From assembly GCF_008710095.1 (NCBI RefSeq), contig NZ_VYKJ01000001.1, positions 992,001-1,056,000 of the forward strand: a stretch of 64,000 nt of DNA. The letters are read 5' to 3'. The position numbers and the translations under genes are program-made. This document shows positions 28,795-38,544 of the stretch, piece after piece. How positions within the stretch are numbered: position 1 is the stretch's first letter; each line of letters begins with the position of its first letter. The notes below the pieces were generated by a model, which saw only the letters and a program-made list of their open reading frames with translations, searched no databases and was not told the origin of the DNA. This DNA comes from Affinibrenneria salicis (GTDB lineage: Bacteria; Pseudomonadota; Gammaproteobacteria; Enterobacterales; Enterobacteriaceae).

Positions 28795-29955
28795 ATGAGC
28801 GATTCATTCAGTGGTAAAAGCGGCAAAGTTCGCGTGATGTATGTCCGTAGCGATGACGAGAACGGAAAAGACAATAAAGGGAAGCGCCCGGCCGGCAAAG
28901 GCGGACGGGACGATAATCGCCGGCGCGACGGTAATCCGCGCGACAAAAATCCGCGCAATGCCCGCGGCGAAGGCGGCGACTCCCGTCAGCGTTCTTCCCG
29001 TGACGGCGCGCCGCGCGATAATGCCTGGCGCAATGAGCGCGCCCCTGGTGAATCCTCTCGTCCGCGTTCCGACCGCCCGCGTCGCGACACCTCGGGAGAG
29101 AGCGGAGGCGCTTACGATTCGCCGTGGCGCACGGTTTCGCGCGCGCCTTCTGATGAGGAAGAAACGCCGGATCACGGCGGAATCAGCGGCAAGAGTCAAA
29201 TCGATCCTGAGCAGATTCGGCGTCAGCGCGCGGAAGAGACGCGCGTCTACGGCGAAAAAGCCTGTCATGCGTTGTTCAGCAACCGGCCGGACGCTATTGT
29301 CCGCGCCTGGTTCCTGCAGGAAGTCACGCCGCGTTTTCGCGAAGCGCTGCGCTGGATGGCGGCCAATCGCAAAGCCTACCATGTGGTGGATGACGAGGAA
29401 CTGAGCAAGGCCTCGGGCACCGATCATCACGGCGGCGTTTGCTTCCTGATCAAAAAGCGGCAGGGGTTGGATGCGCGGCAATACCTGGAACAGCAAAGCG
29501 CGGAGCGAGACTGCGTGCTGGCGCTGGAGAATGTCGGCAACCCGCATAACCTGGGCGGCATTCTGCGCAGCTGCGCGCACTTCGGCGTACAGGGCGTGCT
29601 GCTGCCGGATCCGGCGCTGCTGGAGTCGGGCGCGGCGATCCGCACGGCCGAAGGCGGCGCGGAGCACGTGAAGGCGATCGGCGCCGACGATCTGGCCGCC
29701 GAACTGGAGGTGTTCCGCCGCGCGGGCTACACCATCGTCACCACCACCAGCGCTAAGGGCACCTCGCTGTCGCAGCTGGCGCTGCCGAACAAAGTCGTGC
29801 TGGTGCTGGGGCAGGAAGGCAATGCGCAGGCCGCTCCGTGGCTGCGCGGCGATGTTAACGTGTCGATCGACGGCACGGGCAAAGTCGAAGGTCTGAATGT
29901 GTCCGTGGCCACCGGTATTCTGCTGGCCGAATGGTGGCGCCAGAGCCGCGCCTGA
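28795..29955 (+). CDS. yfiF: TrmH-family (SPOUT) RNA methyltransferase YfiF
   Basis: 386 aa. The C-terminal SPOUT domain has [47 protein letters not shown] and the terminal [15 protein letters not shown], the trefoil-knot motifs of TrmH/SpoU methyltransferases; EHHGG-like [14 protein letters not shown] is the substrate-binding domain. The N-terminal ~130 residues are a low-complexity Arg/Asp/Gly-rich tail, longer than the E. coli one. ATG 28795 follows GGAGATAACG and gives [18 protein letters not shown], matching E. coli YfiF. The RNA target is not established. Confidence 0.92.
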   Translation: MSDSFSGKSGKVRVMYVRSDDENGKDNKGKRPAGKGGRDDNRRRDGNPRDKNPRNARGEGGDSRQRSSRDGAPRDNAWRNERAPGESSRPRSDRPRRDTSGESGGAYDSPWRTVSRAPSDEEETPDHGGISGKSQIDPEQIRRQRAEETRVYGEKACHALFSNRPDAIVRAWFLQEVTPRFREALRWMAANRKAYHVVDDEELSKASGTDHHGGVCFLIKKRQGLDARQYLEQQSAERDCVLALENVGNPHNLGGILRSCAHFGVQGVLLPDPALLESGAAIRTAEGGAEHVKAIGADDLAAELEVFRRAGYTIVTTTSAKGTSLSQLALPNKVVLVLGQEGNAQAAPWLRGDVNVSIDGTGKVEGLNVSVATGILLAEWWRQSRA

Positions 29956-29961
29956 GCCTTA

Positions 29962-29987
29962 AACGGGCGGCTGTCCGGCCGCCCGTT
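29962..29987. terminator. Bidirectional terminator between yfiF and emrB
   Basis: AACGGGCGGC and GCCGCCCGTT form a perfect 10-bp stem with a 6-base loop six bases after the yfiF stop. Flanking T-rich stretches are short, so the strength is uncertain; it serves two convergent genes. Confidence 0.6.
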
Positions 29988-30027
29988 GCGTTACCCTCTC
30001 ATACCTTTCCTTTCGGCAGAATGACGG

Positions 30028-31563
30028 CTAGTGCGCGCCGCTTTTGCGACCGCCGGCGGTAAACGGCGGCCGGGCAAACCACACCAGTACCAGCAGCGCA
30101 AGAAAGATGCCGGCCGCCGCCCAGAAGATTTCGTTAGCCGAAATGATAAGACCCTGAGCGGTGATCTGCTGCGCCAGCCAGCTCGATACCTGCTGCTCCG
30201 TCATGCCTGACTCCTGCATTTTCTGGTAAATTTCCTGCGTCAGCGGATTGTAGGGATTGACCGATTCCGTCAACTGAGCATGGTGCAGGGACTCGCGCTG
30301 GGTCCACAGCGTCGTGGTCAGCGAGGTACCGATCGAACCGGCCAGCGTGCGGGTAAAGTTGGACAGGCTGGAGGCGGCGGCCATACGTTCCGGCGGCAGC
30401 CCCGACAGCGTGATGGTGGTGAGCGGCATAAAGAAGCAGGCCACGGCGAAGCCCTGCATAAACTGCGGCCAGGCCGACGCGCCAAAGTCCATACCGGGTT
30501 CGAAGGTCCAGGCGCGCCAGTAGAAACAAACGGCATACATGATAAAGCTGAAGCTGACCAACTGACGCATATCCAGCCGCGGCGCGAAACGGCCGATGAT
30601 CGGCGACAGCAGCACCGGCATCAGCCCGACCGGCGCGGAGGCCAGTCCGGCCCAGGTCGCGGTATAGCCATAGACCTCCTGCAGCAGCTGAGGCAGCAGT
30701 ACGATGGCGCCAAAATAAAACATATAGGCCAGGCTGAGGCACAGACAGCCGATGGTGAAGTTGCGCGACTTAAACAGCGACAGATCGACGACGGGGTGCT
30801 CGTCGGTCAGCTCCCAGACGATAAGCAAGGTGATGCACACCACGGCCAGCGCCATCAGTACGATAATTTCCGACGAGTTGAACCAGTCCAGCTCCTTGCC
30901 GCGGTCCAGCATCATTTGCAGGCTGCCGATGCCGACCACCAGCAGGGCCAGCCCGATGGTATCGATTGGGCGGATCTCCGTTTTGGTTTCCCGCCCGCGC
31001 AGGATCTGCGTAGTGATCAGCACCACCACGATTCCCAGCGGGACGTTGATAAAGAAGATCCAGCCCCAGTGGTAGTTGTCGCTGATCCAGCCGCCGAGTA
31101 TCGGCCCGCAGATCGGGGCGACCACCACGGTCATCGACCAGAACGCCAGCGCAATGCTGCGTTTGGCCGGCGGATAGTTGTTCAGCAACAGGCTTTGCGA
31201 CAGCGGAATGAGCGGACCGGCCACGATGCCCTGCATTACGCGGAAGAAAATCAGCATTTCCAGGCTGGTGGACATGCCGCACAGCCAGGAGGTGAGGGCA
31301 AACAGCCCGGTCGCCCACAGAAACAGACGCACCTCGCCAAAGCGTTTCGCCAGCCAGCCGGTGATGGGGATCGAGATCGCATTCGCCACGCCAAAGGAGG
31401 TGATAACCCAGGTTCCCTGAGAGTTGGAGGCTCCCAGGTTACCGGCGATGGTCGGGATGGCGACGTTGGCGATGGTCGAATCCAGCACCTGCATAAAGGT
31501 GGCCAGCGAAAGCGCCACGGTCAGCCAGGCCAGGCTCGCACCGGTAAGCGGTTTTTTTTGCAC
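30028..31563 (-). CDS. emrB: Multidrug efflux MFS transporter, permease subunit EmrB
   Basis: 511-aa major facilitator (DHA2, 14-helix) proton-driven drug exporter that works with EmrA and TolC against hydrophobic uncouplers and antibiotics. First helix region LATFMQVLDSTIANVAIPTIAGNLGAS includes the family motif with the membrane aspartate; ITGWLAKRFGEVRLFLWATG is motif A; VVAPICGPILGGWI is motif C. It begins 17 bases after emrA on the same strand, forming mprA-emrA-emrB as in E. coli. Confidence 0.96.
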   Translation of the reverse strand: MQKKPLTGASLAWLTVALSLATFMQVLDSTIANVAIPTIAGNLGASNSQGTWVITSFGVANAISIPITGWLAKRFGEVRLFLWATGLFALTSWLCGMSTSLEMLIFFRVMQGIVAGPLIPLSQSLLLNNYPPAKRSIALAFWSMTVVVAPICGPILGGWISDNYHWGWIFFINVPLGIVVVLITTQILRGRETKTEIRPIDTIGLALLVVGIGSLQMMLDRGKELDWFNSSEIIVLMALAVVCITLLIVWELTDEHPVVDLSLFKSRNFTIGCLCLSLAYMFYFGAIVLLPQLLQEVYGYTATWAGLASAPVGLMPVLLSPIIGRFAPRLDMRQLVSFSFIMYAVCFYWRAWTFEPGMDFGASAWPQFMQGFAVACFFMPLTTITLSGLPPERMAAASSLSNFTRTLAGSIGTSLTTTLWTQRESLHHAQLTESVNPYNPLTQEIYQKMQESGMTEQQVSSWLAQQITAQGLIISANEIFWAAAGIFLALLVLVWFARPPFTAGGRKSGAH

Positions 31564-31580
31564 GCGTATCTCCCGATGGA

Positions 31581-32756
31581 TTAGCCGGCGTTGGCCTGAA
31601 TGATAGAGGCGATCATCTGGTTTACCGGCGCTAAATCAAGCGCCAGCGCGTCGCTCTGGTAAGCCGGGCTGGTGCGCGCCTTATCGGCCAACACCGGTCC
31701 CTGCTGGTCGCGGGTATCGACCTTAACCAGGGTGGATAAGCCGATGCGCAGCGGATGTTCGGCCAGCTGTTGCGCATCCAGTTCGATACGCACCGGCAGA
31801 CGCTGCACCACCTTGATCCAGTTGCCGGTGGCGTTTTGCGCCGGCAACAGAGAGAACGCGCTGCCGGTGCCCATATCCAGCCCGACGACGGTTCCCTTGT
31901 ACACCACGCTGTCGCCGTAAATATCGCTGATTACGTTGGCCGGCTGACCGATACGCATGTTTTTCAGCTGCGTTTCCTTGAAGTTGGCGTCAATCCAGAG
32001 CCGGTCGGCCGGCACGATGGCCATTAACGGCGTGGCGGTGGTGATGCGCGCGCCGACCTGCACGCTGCGGCGCGATACATAGCCATTCACCGGACTGACG
32101 ATTTGGGTGCGCTGCAGGGCCAGCCAGGCGTCGCGCACCTGCGCGGCCGCCTGTTGCACCGACGGCTGCTGCTCCAGCGGCGTGTTCAGAATCATGGCCT
32201 GATTGGCCTGGTACTGCTGCACCGCCACTTCCAGCGAGGCGCGCGCGCTGGCGACGGCGTCCCGCGCGTGCTGAACTTCTTCCCGGCCGATGGCGTTGGC
32301 GTTGCCCAGCGTTTCGCGCCGGCGCAGGTCGCTTTGCGCCTTGTTTAATTCCGTCTGATTCAGCTCTATGTTGGCCTGGTACTGCCGGCCGTTGACAATC
32401 AGCTGGTGAACCTGACGCACGCTGCTGGCCAGCGCGGTCTGCGCGCGCTCCAGCGCCTGGCGGGCATCGGTGGGATCGAGCACCACCAGTACGTCGCCCT
32501 GTTTGACCCGGTCGGTGTTGTCTACGTTAACCTGGGTAACGCTGCCGGCCACTTGCGACATCAACTGAACCTGATTGCCCGCCACATAGGCGTCATCGGT
32601 TTCCTGATGGTGACGCAGCACCAGGAACCAGTAGACCAGCCAGGCGCAGCCGACCAGGACAAAAATTATCGTCAGCAGCGTCAGAATACGTTTGCGCTGC
32701 CGTGCCTTATTCTTCTTATTCTGTGGTGGTGGGGTGGTTTCCACGCCTGTAGTCAT
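31581..32756 (-). CDS. emrA: Multidrug efflux membrane fusion protein EmrA
   Basis: 391-aa periplasmic adaptor of the HlyD family. Short cytoplasmic N-terminus rich in Lys/Asn, one membrane helix (ILTLLTIIFVLVGCAWLVYWFLV), then the biotinyl-lipoyl half-motifs, a long coiled-coil hairpin (about 95-205) and barrel domain (SPVNGYVSRRSVQVGARI). It links EmrB to the outer-membrane channel, which is not encoded here. Start ATG lies after an AACACC leader; the gap to mprA is 210 bases. Confidence 0.95.
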   Translation of the reverse strand: MTTGVETTPPPQNKKNKARQRKRILTLLTIIFVLVGCAWLVYWFLVLRHHQETDDAYVAGNQVQLMSQVAGSVTQVNVDNTDRVKQGDVLVVLDPTDARQALERAQTALASSVRQVHQLIVNGRQYQANIELNQTELNKAQSDLRRRETLGNANAIGREEVQHARDAVASARASLEVAVQQYQANQAMILNTPLEQQPSVQQAAAQVRDAWLALQRTQIVSPVNGYVSRRSVQVGARITTATPLMAIVPADRLWIDANFKETQLKNMRIGQPANVISDIYGDSVVYKGTVVGLDMGTGSAFSLLPAQNATGNWIKVVQRLPVRIELDAQQLAEHPLRIGLSTLVKVDTRDQQGPVLADKARTSPAYQSDALALDLAPVNQMIASIIQANAG

Positions 32757-32854
32757 GGTGTTCTCCAGTATTGTTATTCTTGCTCTTGATGACCTTCTCT
32801 GTACGCGCCGCGGCGACGGGCGCGCACTGCCCAGCCAGTAGAGTCGATCAGCAA

Positions 32855-32876
32855 CGCGGCCCGTCGGCGGGCCGCG
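32855..32876. other. Hairpin in the mprA-emrA spacer
   Basis: CGCGGCCCG and CGGGCCGCG form a perfect 9-bp stem with loop TCGG between mprA and emrA. No T-run follows on the minus strand, so it is more likely an RNA-stability or attenuation structure than a full terminator. Confidence 0.4.
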
Positions 32877-32966
32877 AACAACAAAAGCCGTTACGCCTGC
32901 TCATCACAAGATGGCGAGGTAACGGAGATTGTTGTGGATTAGGCCGTTCAGCGGGCGGCGTTCAGA

Positions 32967-33482
32967 TCACAGGATCGGGATATCGTCGATTTTATCGATC
33001 TGCACCAGCAGTTTGCGCATCAGCATCTCGAGCTGCTTTTGTTCTTCCGCGCTCAGCGTCGACCAAAGGAAGTGGAGACAGGTGTGCTGCGGCGGCAGCA
33101 ACTGATCGAGAAACGCCTTTCCTTCCTGAGTCATATGAAGATGCAGGCAGCGGCGGTCGCTGTCGCTCTCACGTCGCTCTATCCAGCCGCATTTTTCCAG
33201 TTCATCCGCGATGCGGGTGGCATTGGTGCGGGAAGAGCCCAGCGCGGCGCTCAGTTCGGATGGTTGGATACTGTAGTCCGGCTGGGACTCCAGCGTCAGC
33301 AGCGCCATAAACAGGGTTTCGTTGATACCCTGCGCTTTGAGCATTTTATTGCGGTGCTCCAGGATCTTACTTTGCATGTGCATGCACAACCGCAGCAGCA
33401 GCACTTCCTGATACGGAAAGTCAGGCCGGCGTTTGGCACGCAAATTTAACATTTGTTCTATCGGGGAAAACGAGCTATCCAT
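32967..33482 (-). CDS. mprA: MarR-family repressor MprA/EmrR
   Basis: 171-aa winged-helix repressor that in E. coli shuts off its own mprA-emrAB operon and is released by drugs. [48 protein letters not shown] is the recognition helix and wing, almost unchanged from E. coli. ATG 33482 gives [18 protein letters not shown] as in E. coli; nine further in-frame codons upstream are probably not used. First gene of the emr operon. Confidence 0.95.
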   Translation of the reverse strand: MDSSFSPIEQMLNLRAKRRPDFPYQEVLLLRLCMHMQSKILEHRNKMLKAQGINETLFMALLTLESQPDYSIQPSELSAALGSSRTNATRIADELEKCGWIERRESDSDRRCLHLHMTQEGKAFLDQLLPPQHTCLHFLWSTLSAEEQKQLEMLMRKLLVQIDKIDDIPIL

Positions 33483-33898
33483 ACTGTGCACCTCATTAGT
33501 AACACGCATTATAATAACGTAAGTGACTAGTTAGGTAAACGTCACACCCGCCGGCGCGGCGTATTTATTTGTGACAGAAAGTAAGCGTCCCGCCGAATAC
33601 CGCATCGCCCGGCGGCGGCGTGCGCCGTCTGGCCGGCCCTTGCCGGGGGCAACGCGCTTTCCCGCCGTCAGTTAATGATAGCTGCCACGTTATTGACAAA
33701 TATGAGCGACTAAAGCATTTGGTCAGATTAGATACGCGCGCTGGGTCCAGCGCTGCCGGAGGGGGATAAGTTATCCGCTATCTCCTCATCGCGCCGTACA
33801 TGCCGAAGAATAATGGCCGTGGTGGGCGTCGGTCCTGTGATTGCTCGCTTAAATAAAGGCGTCGCCGGCATATCGGCGACGGGGACTGGCGCGGGTAT
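33483..33898. other. mprA upstream region
   Basis: About 415 bases. The part next to mprA has the AT-rich ATTATAATAACGTAAGTGAC stretch that likely contains the mprA promoter/operator. I see no intact gene in the rest, which runs into the BKACE remnant. Confidence 0.5.
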
Positions 33899-34120
33899 TT
33901 GCCGATCATCGACGCGGCGCTGGCGCTCGGTGGCCATCTGCGGGTGGGGATGAAAGACAATATCCTGTATCGCAAAGGAGAGCTGGCGCGGTCTAACGTT
34001 CAGTTCGTGGAACGGGTGAAGCGCATCGTAGCGGAGTGGGATCGCTCGGTGGCGCCGCCGGATGAAGCGCGGGCGCGGCTGGGATTCATGCGTCAGGGAG
34101 AGGCCGGCGCGCCGCAATAA
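33899..34120 (+). pseudogene. C-terminal fragment of a BKACE (DUF849) enzyme
   Basis: About 74 residues, LPIIDAALALGGHLRVGMKD ... GELARSNVQFVERVKRIVAEW ... PPDEARARLGF, match the end of beta-keto acid cleavage enzymes (3-keto-5-aminohexanoate cleavage protein family). The typical GGHxRVGxEDN and SNxQxVERxxRI features are recognisable. The frame is blocked by a TAA at 33854-33856 and the first three quarters of the protein, including the zinc site, are missing. There is no start codon with a ribosome site. I read it as a relic left by deletion next to proX. Confidence 0.65.
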
Positions 34121-34136
34121 GCGCGCCGGGAGCGAG

Positions 34137-34158
34137 CAGGGCGGAGTATACCGCCCTG
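34137..34158. terminator. Hairpin downstream of proX
   Basis: CAGGGCGG/CCGCCCTG, 8-bp perfect stem with a 6-base loop, 12 bases beyond the proX stop. There is no T-run on the proX strand, so it may be a Rho-dependent end or a 3' stabilising loop. Confidence 0.4.
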
Positions 34159-34169
34159 TGCCGGAGAGG

Positions 34170-35165
34170 TTATTTTGCGGCGTCGGCGGCCGTTTTCACC
34201 CAGCCGTCAAACAGCTGCTGGTGAGCGGCGATCCAGCCGTTAACGTGGCGTTCGATATCCGCCTGCGAGGCTTCGCCCTGATGCATCCGCATGTTCTGCG
34301 CGTTGATGTCGCTTACCGGCACCTTCATGATGGCGAACAGTTTAGCCGCGGCCGGATTTTTTTCCGCCCACTGCTTATTGGCGGCGATATGGATGGTGTT
34401 AACCGGGAAACCATAGTCGGCGCCGTTCGGCAGTTTGGTGCTGACGTTTTGCATCTCGCCCGGCTGGGAAGAGAACGGCACCTGTAACCAGACCACGTCG
34501 CGGCCGGGCACCAGCACATCGCTGACCCAGTACGGTGTCCAGGTGTAATACAGGATCGGTTTGCCTTCTTTAAACCGGGTGATGGTATCGGCGATCAGCG
34601 CGGCGTAGTTGCCCTGATTGTGCTCCACCGTCTTCGTTAAGTCGTAGGCCTTCAGATGATGGTTAATCGACGCTTCGCAGCCCCAGCCCGGCGTACAGCC
34701 GGTCAGATCCGCCTTGCCGTCGCCGTTGGTGTCAAACAGACGGGCGATTTTCGCATCTTTCAACTGGGCGATGTTGGTGATGTGGTACTGCTGCGCCGTT
34801 TTTTTGTCGATCAGATAGCCCTGCGCGGCGCCGGAGACATAGACGCCCTGACGGTAAAACTTCGCGTCGCCGCCGGCGGCTTTATACATATCGACCTGCA
34901 GCGGATCCCAGCTCACCGCCATAAAGGTGGTGTCGCCCGAAGCGATGGAGGTATAGGCTACGTTGTAGTCGACTTCGCGCTGCGGCTGGACGTCATAGCC
35001 CAGTTTTTCCAGCGCTTTGCTGACCAGCAGCGTCTGGAAGGTTTCTTCCGACAGGGTGCTTTGTACCGGTTGAACAGAAACGCCTTTGCCAGGCAAATCG
35101 GCTGCGGAGATTTGTGTGCTCACCAGTGTGGTCAGGGCCAGAGCCCAGAGTCCTGTTTTGCGCAT
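34170..35165 (-). CDS. proX: Glycine betaine/proline betaine-binding protein ProX
   Basis: 331-aa periplasmic receptor of the ProU osmoprotectant importer. Signal peptide [21 protein letters not shown] then [20 protein letters not shown]. The repeated tryptophan-bearing segments that form the betaine cage in E. coli ([40 protein letters not shown]) are present. Last gene of the proVWX operon, separated from proW by an 87-base spacer that contains a large stem-loop. Confidence 0.96.
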   Translation of the reverse strand: MRKTGLWALALTTLVSTQISAADLPGKGVSVQPVQSTLSEETFQTLLVSKALEKLGYDVQPQREVDYNVAYTSIASGDTTFMAVSWDPLQVDMYKAAGGDAKFYRQGVYVSGAAQGYLIDKKTAQQYHITNIAQLKDAKIARLFDTNGDGKADLTGCTPGWGCEASINHHLKAYDLTKTVEHNQGNYAALIADTITRFKEGKPILYYTWTPYWVSDVLVPGRDVVWLQVPFSSQPGEMQNVSTKLPNGADYGFPVNTIHIAANKQWAEKNPAAAKLFAIMKVPVSDINAQNMRMHQGEASQADIERHVNGWIAAHQQLFDGWVKTAADAAK

Positions 35166-35198
35166 GATGTTTCCTTTTTTCTGTTTACCAGAGTTGAT

Positions 35199-35244
35199 AT
35201 ACCCTGCGGCTTTGCGGCGGCGGCCGCCGCAATCCGTCGGGTAT
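35199..35244 (-). other. Stem-loop between proW and proX
   Basis: A 9-bp stem TTGCGGCGG/CCGCCGCAA (35212-35232, loop CGG) sits inside outer arms ATACCC (35199-35204) and GGGTAT (35239-35244). It probably protects or separates proX from proVW in the mRNA. The outer ATACCC/GGGTAT ends resemble those of the dispersed repeats elsewhere in the window. Confidence 0.5.
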
Positions 35245-35252
35245 GAATAGAA

Positions 35253-36413
35253 TTATTTAATGAATGGTCGGGTCAGCAGACCAATCGGCCCGCCGGCGTA
35301 CCAGCGCTGATTGCCGCGGCTGCGGTTATCGCGGCCCAGCGACTGCGTCAGACGGTCGAGGATAATCGCCAGAATGACGATCCCAACGCCGCCTACGGCC
35401 GCCAGTCCCATATCGAGACGGCCGATGCCGCGCAGCACCATCTGACCCAGACCGCCGACGGCGATCATCGACGCGATGACCACCATGGACAGCGCCAGCA
35501 TGAGCGTCTGGTTAACGCCGGCCATAATGGTCGGCATGGCCAGCGGCAACTGCACTTTAAACAGCATCTGGCGCGGGCTGGCGCCGAAGGATTCACCGGC
35601 CTCGATCAGGTCTTCCGGCACCTGGCGAATCCCCAGGATGGTCAGACGTACGATCGGCGGCAGGGCGAAGATAATGGTCACCACCACGCCCGGGACGTTG
35701 CCGATACCGAACAGCATGACGATCGGCACCAGATAAACGAAGGCCGGCGTAGTCTGCATGGCGTCCAGCAGGGGACGGATAATGCGCGCCGCCCGTTCGC
35801 TGCGCGCCAGCCAGATGCCGAGCGGCAGTCCTATCAGCACGCAGAAGAACAGCGCGGTCAGCACCAGCGCCAGCGTCACCATCGCCTGCGACCAGGCGCC
35901 GATCGCGCCGATGGCAATCAGCGACACCAGCGTGGCGACGCCCATGCCGAGGCTGGACATCTGCCAGGCGATCAGGGCGAACACCAGAATGGCGACCGGC
36001 GCGGGCATACCCAGCAGCAGCTGTTCGAAGCCGCGCAGAATAAAATCGACCGGCACGCGAATGCCCTGAAACAGCGGTCTGAAGTGCAGCACCAGCCAGT
36101 CGATGGCGACGGTGACCCAGTGATCCAACGGGATCAGGGTATCTTTAAACGGATCGAGCAGGCTGAAGTGCTCGCTGGTCGGCGCGGGCGCGCTGTTCAG
36201 CCAGTCTGCGCCTTGCTGCGCCGCCTGATGGGCGCCGTCGGCCGGCGCGCTGTTCCAGGCATCGGCGCCGTTTTGCGCCGCCTCGGCGGAGCCGGCGGAC
36301 CAGGGATCGGCGGCGGCATCGGCCGGGACCGACTGGGCGGCGTCAGCCGCCTGTGCCGGGGCGTTGCCTGCCGGCGCCGTGGTTTCCCACGGGTTAGTCT
36401 CTTGATTACTCAT
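35253..36413 (-). CDS. proW: Glycine betaine/proline betaine ABC transporter permease ProW
   Basis: 386-aa permease of ProU. The membrane part (about 130-370) has the binding-protein-dependent transport motif [32 protein letters not shown] that couples to ProV. The N-terminal ~95 residues are a hydrophilic Ala/Asp/Pro-rich tail with tryptophans at about 9, 38, 53 and 71 in related motifs ([33 protein letters not shown]); E. coli has a shorter tail of the same kind (354 aa in total). Overlaps proV by 8 bases. Confidence 0.95.
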   Translation of the reverse strand: MSNQETNPWETTAPAGNAPAQAADAAQSVPADAAADPWSAGSAEAAQNGADAWNSAPADGAHQAAQQGADWLNSAPAPTSEHFSLLDPFKDTLIPLDHWVTVAIDWLVLHFRPLFQGIRVPVDFILRGFEQLLLGMPAPVAILVFALIAWQMSSLGMGVATLVSLIAIGAIGAWSQAMVTLALVLTALFFCVLIGLPLGIWLARSERAARIIRPLLDAMQTTPAFVYLVPIVMLFGIGNVPGVVVTIIFALPPIVRLTILGIRQVPEDLIEAGESFGASPRQMLFKVQLPLAMPTIMAGVNQTLMLALSMVVIASMIAVGGLGQMVLRGIGRLDMGLAAVGGVGIVILAIILDRLTQSLGRDNRSRGNQRWYAGGPIGLLTRPFIK

Positions 36414-37608
36414 TATTCGTTCCCTCTTTGTCCAGGGCCTGTAACAACATGCCTTTTGAAATGATGCCGATGTATTCGTTGTTTTCGCCGATTACCGGGA
36501 CGGCGCAGGGCGCCTGGGCAACCGGAGAGATCAGCTCACTTAGTGGCATATCGGCCTGTACCGGCGCCGGCTCGCTTAACAGGGCGTGCTCCAGCGTCTG
36601 CTGTTCCGCCAGCGCTTTTTTCAGAGAGTCAATGGATACCACGCCGATAAACTTCTGCCCGCGCTCCAGTACATAGCCGTAGTCGCGGTCTTCGTCCTGC
36701 AGCAGCTTCAGCGCCGAACGCGGCCCGACCCCGGGCGTTTTACGAATCAGGGTAACCGGACGGCGCTTCGCGATATCTTTGGCGCTGAACACCTGGCTGA
36801 TGTCCACGCCGCGGAAGAAGGTCTTCACATAGTCATTGGCCGGATTGTTGAGAATCTCATCCGGCGTGCCGACCTGGATGACCTCGCCGCCGTGCATGAT
36901 GGCGATACGGTCGCCGATGCGCATCGCTTCATCCAGATCGTGCGAGATAAAGACAATGGTGCGTTGCTGACGCGACTGGAGCTTCACCAGTTCGTCCTGC
37001 ATTTCGCTACGGATCAGCGGATCGAGCGCGGAGAAAGCTTCATCCATTAGCAGAATGTCCGGGTTGTTGGCCAGCGCGCGCGCCAGACCGACGCGTTGCC
37101 GCATCCCGCCGGAGAGTTCGTCCGGCCAGGACTGGGCGCGACTGTCCAGACCTACCTGACGCAGCGCGTCCATCGCTTTTTTCTCGCGCTCCGTTTTGGA
37201 CATGCCGGCCAGCTCCAGCCCGAATGCGGTATTATCCAGAATATTCAGATGCGGCATCAGCGCGAAAGACTGAAATACCATACTGATCTTTTCCCGCCGG
37301 ACGCCGCGCAGGGCGCTGTCGGAAATTTGCGCGATATCTTCGCCATCGATCAGAACCTGTCCGCGGGTCGGTTCTATCAGACGATTGAGAAGGCGTACCA
37401 GGGTGGATTTACCCGAACCGGATAACCCCATGATGACAAATATCTCGCCTTCTTCAATGGCCAGACTGGCATTTTTTACCCCTACAGTCAGACCGGTTTT
37501 TTCGAATATCTGGTCTTTATTCATACCGCGATCGATCAGTTTGAAGGCTCGATCGGGATGCTCACCAAATATCTTATAAAGGTTCTTTACTTCGAGTTTA
37601 ATTGCCAT
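36406..37608 (-). CDS. proV: Glycine betaine/proline betaine ABC transporter ATP-binding protein ProV
   Basis: 400-aa ATPase of ProU. Walker [10 protein letters not shown], signature [14 protein letters not shown], Walker [13 protein letters not shown] and [14 protein letters not shown] are complete; the C-terminal ~120 residues carry two CBS domains ([20 protein letters not shown]), which sense ionic strength in related importers. First gene of proVWX, with an E. coli-like proU promoter 70-100 bases upstream. Confidence 0.97.
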   Translation of the reverse strand: MAIKLEVKNLYKIFGEHPDRAFKLIDRGMNKDQIFEKTGLTVGVKNASLAIEEGEIFVIMGLSGSGKSTLVRLLNRLIEPTRGQVLIDGEDIAQISDSALRGVRREKISMVFQSFALMPHLNILDNTAFGLELAGMSKTEREKKAMDALRQVGLDSRAQSWPDELSGGMRQRVGLARALANNPDILLMDEAFSALDPLIRSEMQDELVKLQSRQQRTIVFISHDLDEAMRIGDRIAIMHGGEVIQVGTPDEILNNPANDYVKTFFRGVDISQVFSAKDIAKRRPVTLIRKTPGVGPRSALKLLQDEDRDYGYVLERGQKFIGVVSIDSLKKALAEQQTLEHALLSEPAPVQADMPLSELISPVAQAPCAVPVIGENNEYIGIISKGMLLQALDKEGTNNE

Positions 37609-37678
37609 GAATTTATTGTTTTCCTGTAGTGACTTATAATATATAAATCCGTCCTGATGAAAGTGAAAAACGCCCTAT

Positions 37679-37706
37679 ACCCTAACACACTCAGATTCTG
37701 AGGCAA
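37679..37706 (-). promoter_or_regulatory. Osmoregulated proU promoter (P2-type)
   Basis: Read on the minus strand: TTGCCT, then exactly 16 bases, then TAGGGT. These hexamers and spacing are those reported for the main sigma70 proU promoter of E. coli/Salmonella, whose poor -10 and short spacing underlie osmotic control. The transcript would have a leader of about 60 bases. The region further upstream is AT-rich, as expected for H-NS-bound proU regions. Confidence 0.8.
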
Positions 37707-38544
37707 CCCCCGTTAGTCTGATATAACAGGGGCCTGCACGTCATTTATCCTTGTGGGATAACAATAATTTACGCGCATCGGGAAGGTCGTTTTTTCTTTC
37801 TTTTTTAACGGCTGAATTTAATATAAAATTCATATATTACAAAATGTTATTGGTTTTGTTCTTTGCAATTTCAACGATTTGATAAATCGTTTTTTGTTTT
37901 ATGCGGCGCATCGTGATTTATCTCGTTTTTATCCGGGGAGATTTTTTGTGATATATCTCTGGTTTTAGGCCTCTGTCGGTGAAGATAACACAACGGCCTG
38001 AACAGCATTTCAACGGATAAACACGTCAGCCGCTTTTAAGTATAGCAGGTAATTGTCATGCGGATAATCTGCGGGAAATATAGCCGTCCAGAGCGCTATA
38101 AAATATAGCGCCGATGGACCTATTTCTCTGCGCTAAAACTCAGTTAGCGGCCCGCATATTTCCCTCGCCATTTTCTTCATTATTATCCGCATTTATCCGC
38201 GCTTCAATTCGCGAGCGCGCTCGATATATCCACCGGAGATTTATTCGCGGAGAATGGCTGGCGACAATGATTGACGGGATGATTAGCGGGGACAGAGGGA
38301 AGCGTCAGTCGGCCGGGCGGGAACGCTAAATAGCTTCACATGATAGCGCTACACATGCAGGACATGACATCCCGCCAGTACTGGCTTCGTACGATGAGAC
38401 GTGAAACGTCAATGTGCGGAGGTATTTAGCTGTCGGCGCGCAGTGGCTGGTCGATGCAGGGAAGCCGACGACGGCCGGCGCAGCGCGGCGGTTGCCGCGC
38501 TTCAGATTCGAATCCGGGGTCGCGGGCCGCCGGCGTTTACTCGT
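37707..38544. other. AT-rich region upstream of proV
   Basis: About 840 bases with no convincing gene. 37740-38110 is A+T-rich with runs such as TTTTTTCTTTC and GATTTATCTCGTTTTTATC, unlike the surrounding G+C-rich DNA; this suits H-NS binding and proU silencing. The remainder (38110-38544) is mixed and contains only short unsupported frames, including a 71-codon one at 38114. Confidence 0.5.

Noticed and set aside
30280..31584. 434-codon frame opposite emrB
   Set aside because: Antisense shadow rich in Gly/Gln/Arg; emrB is unambiguous.
38114..38329. 71-codon ORF in the proV upstream region
   Set aside because: Low-complexity, no SD, lies in AT-rich regulatory DNA.
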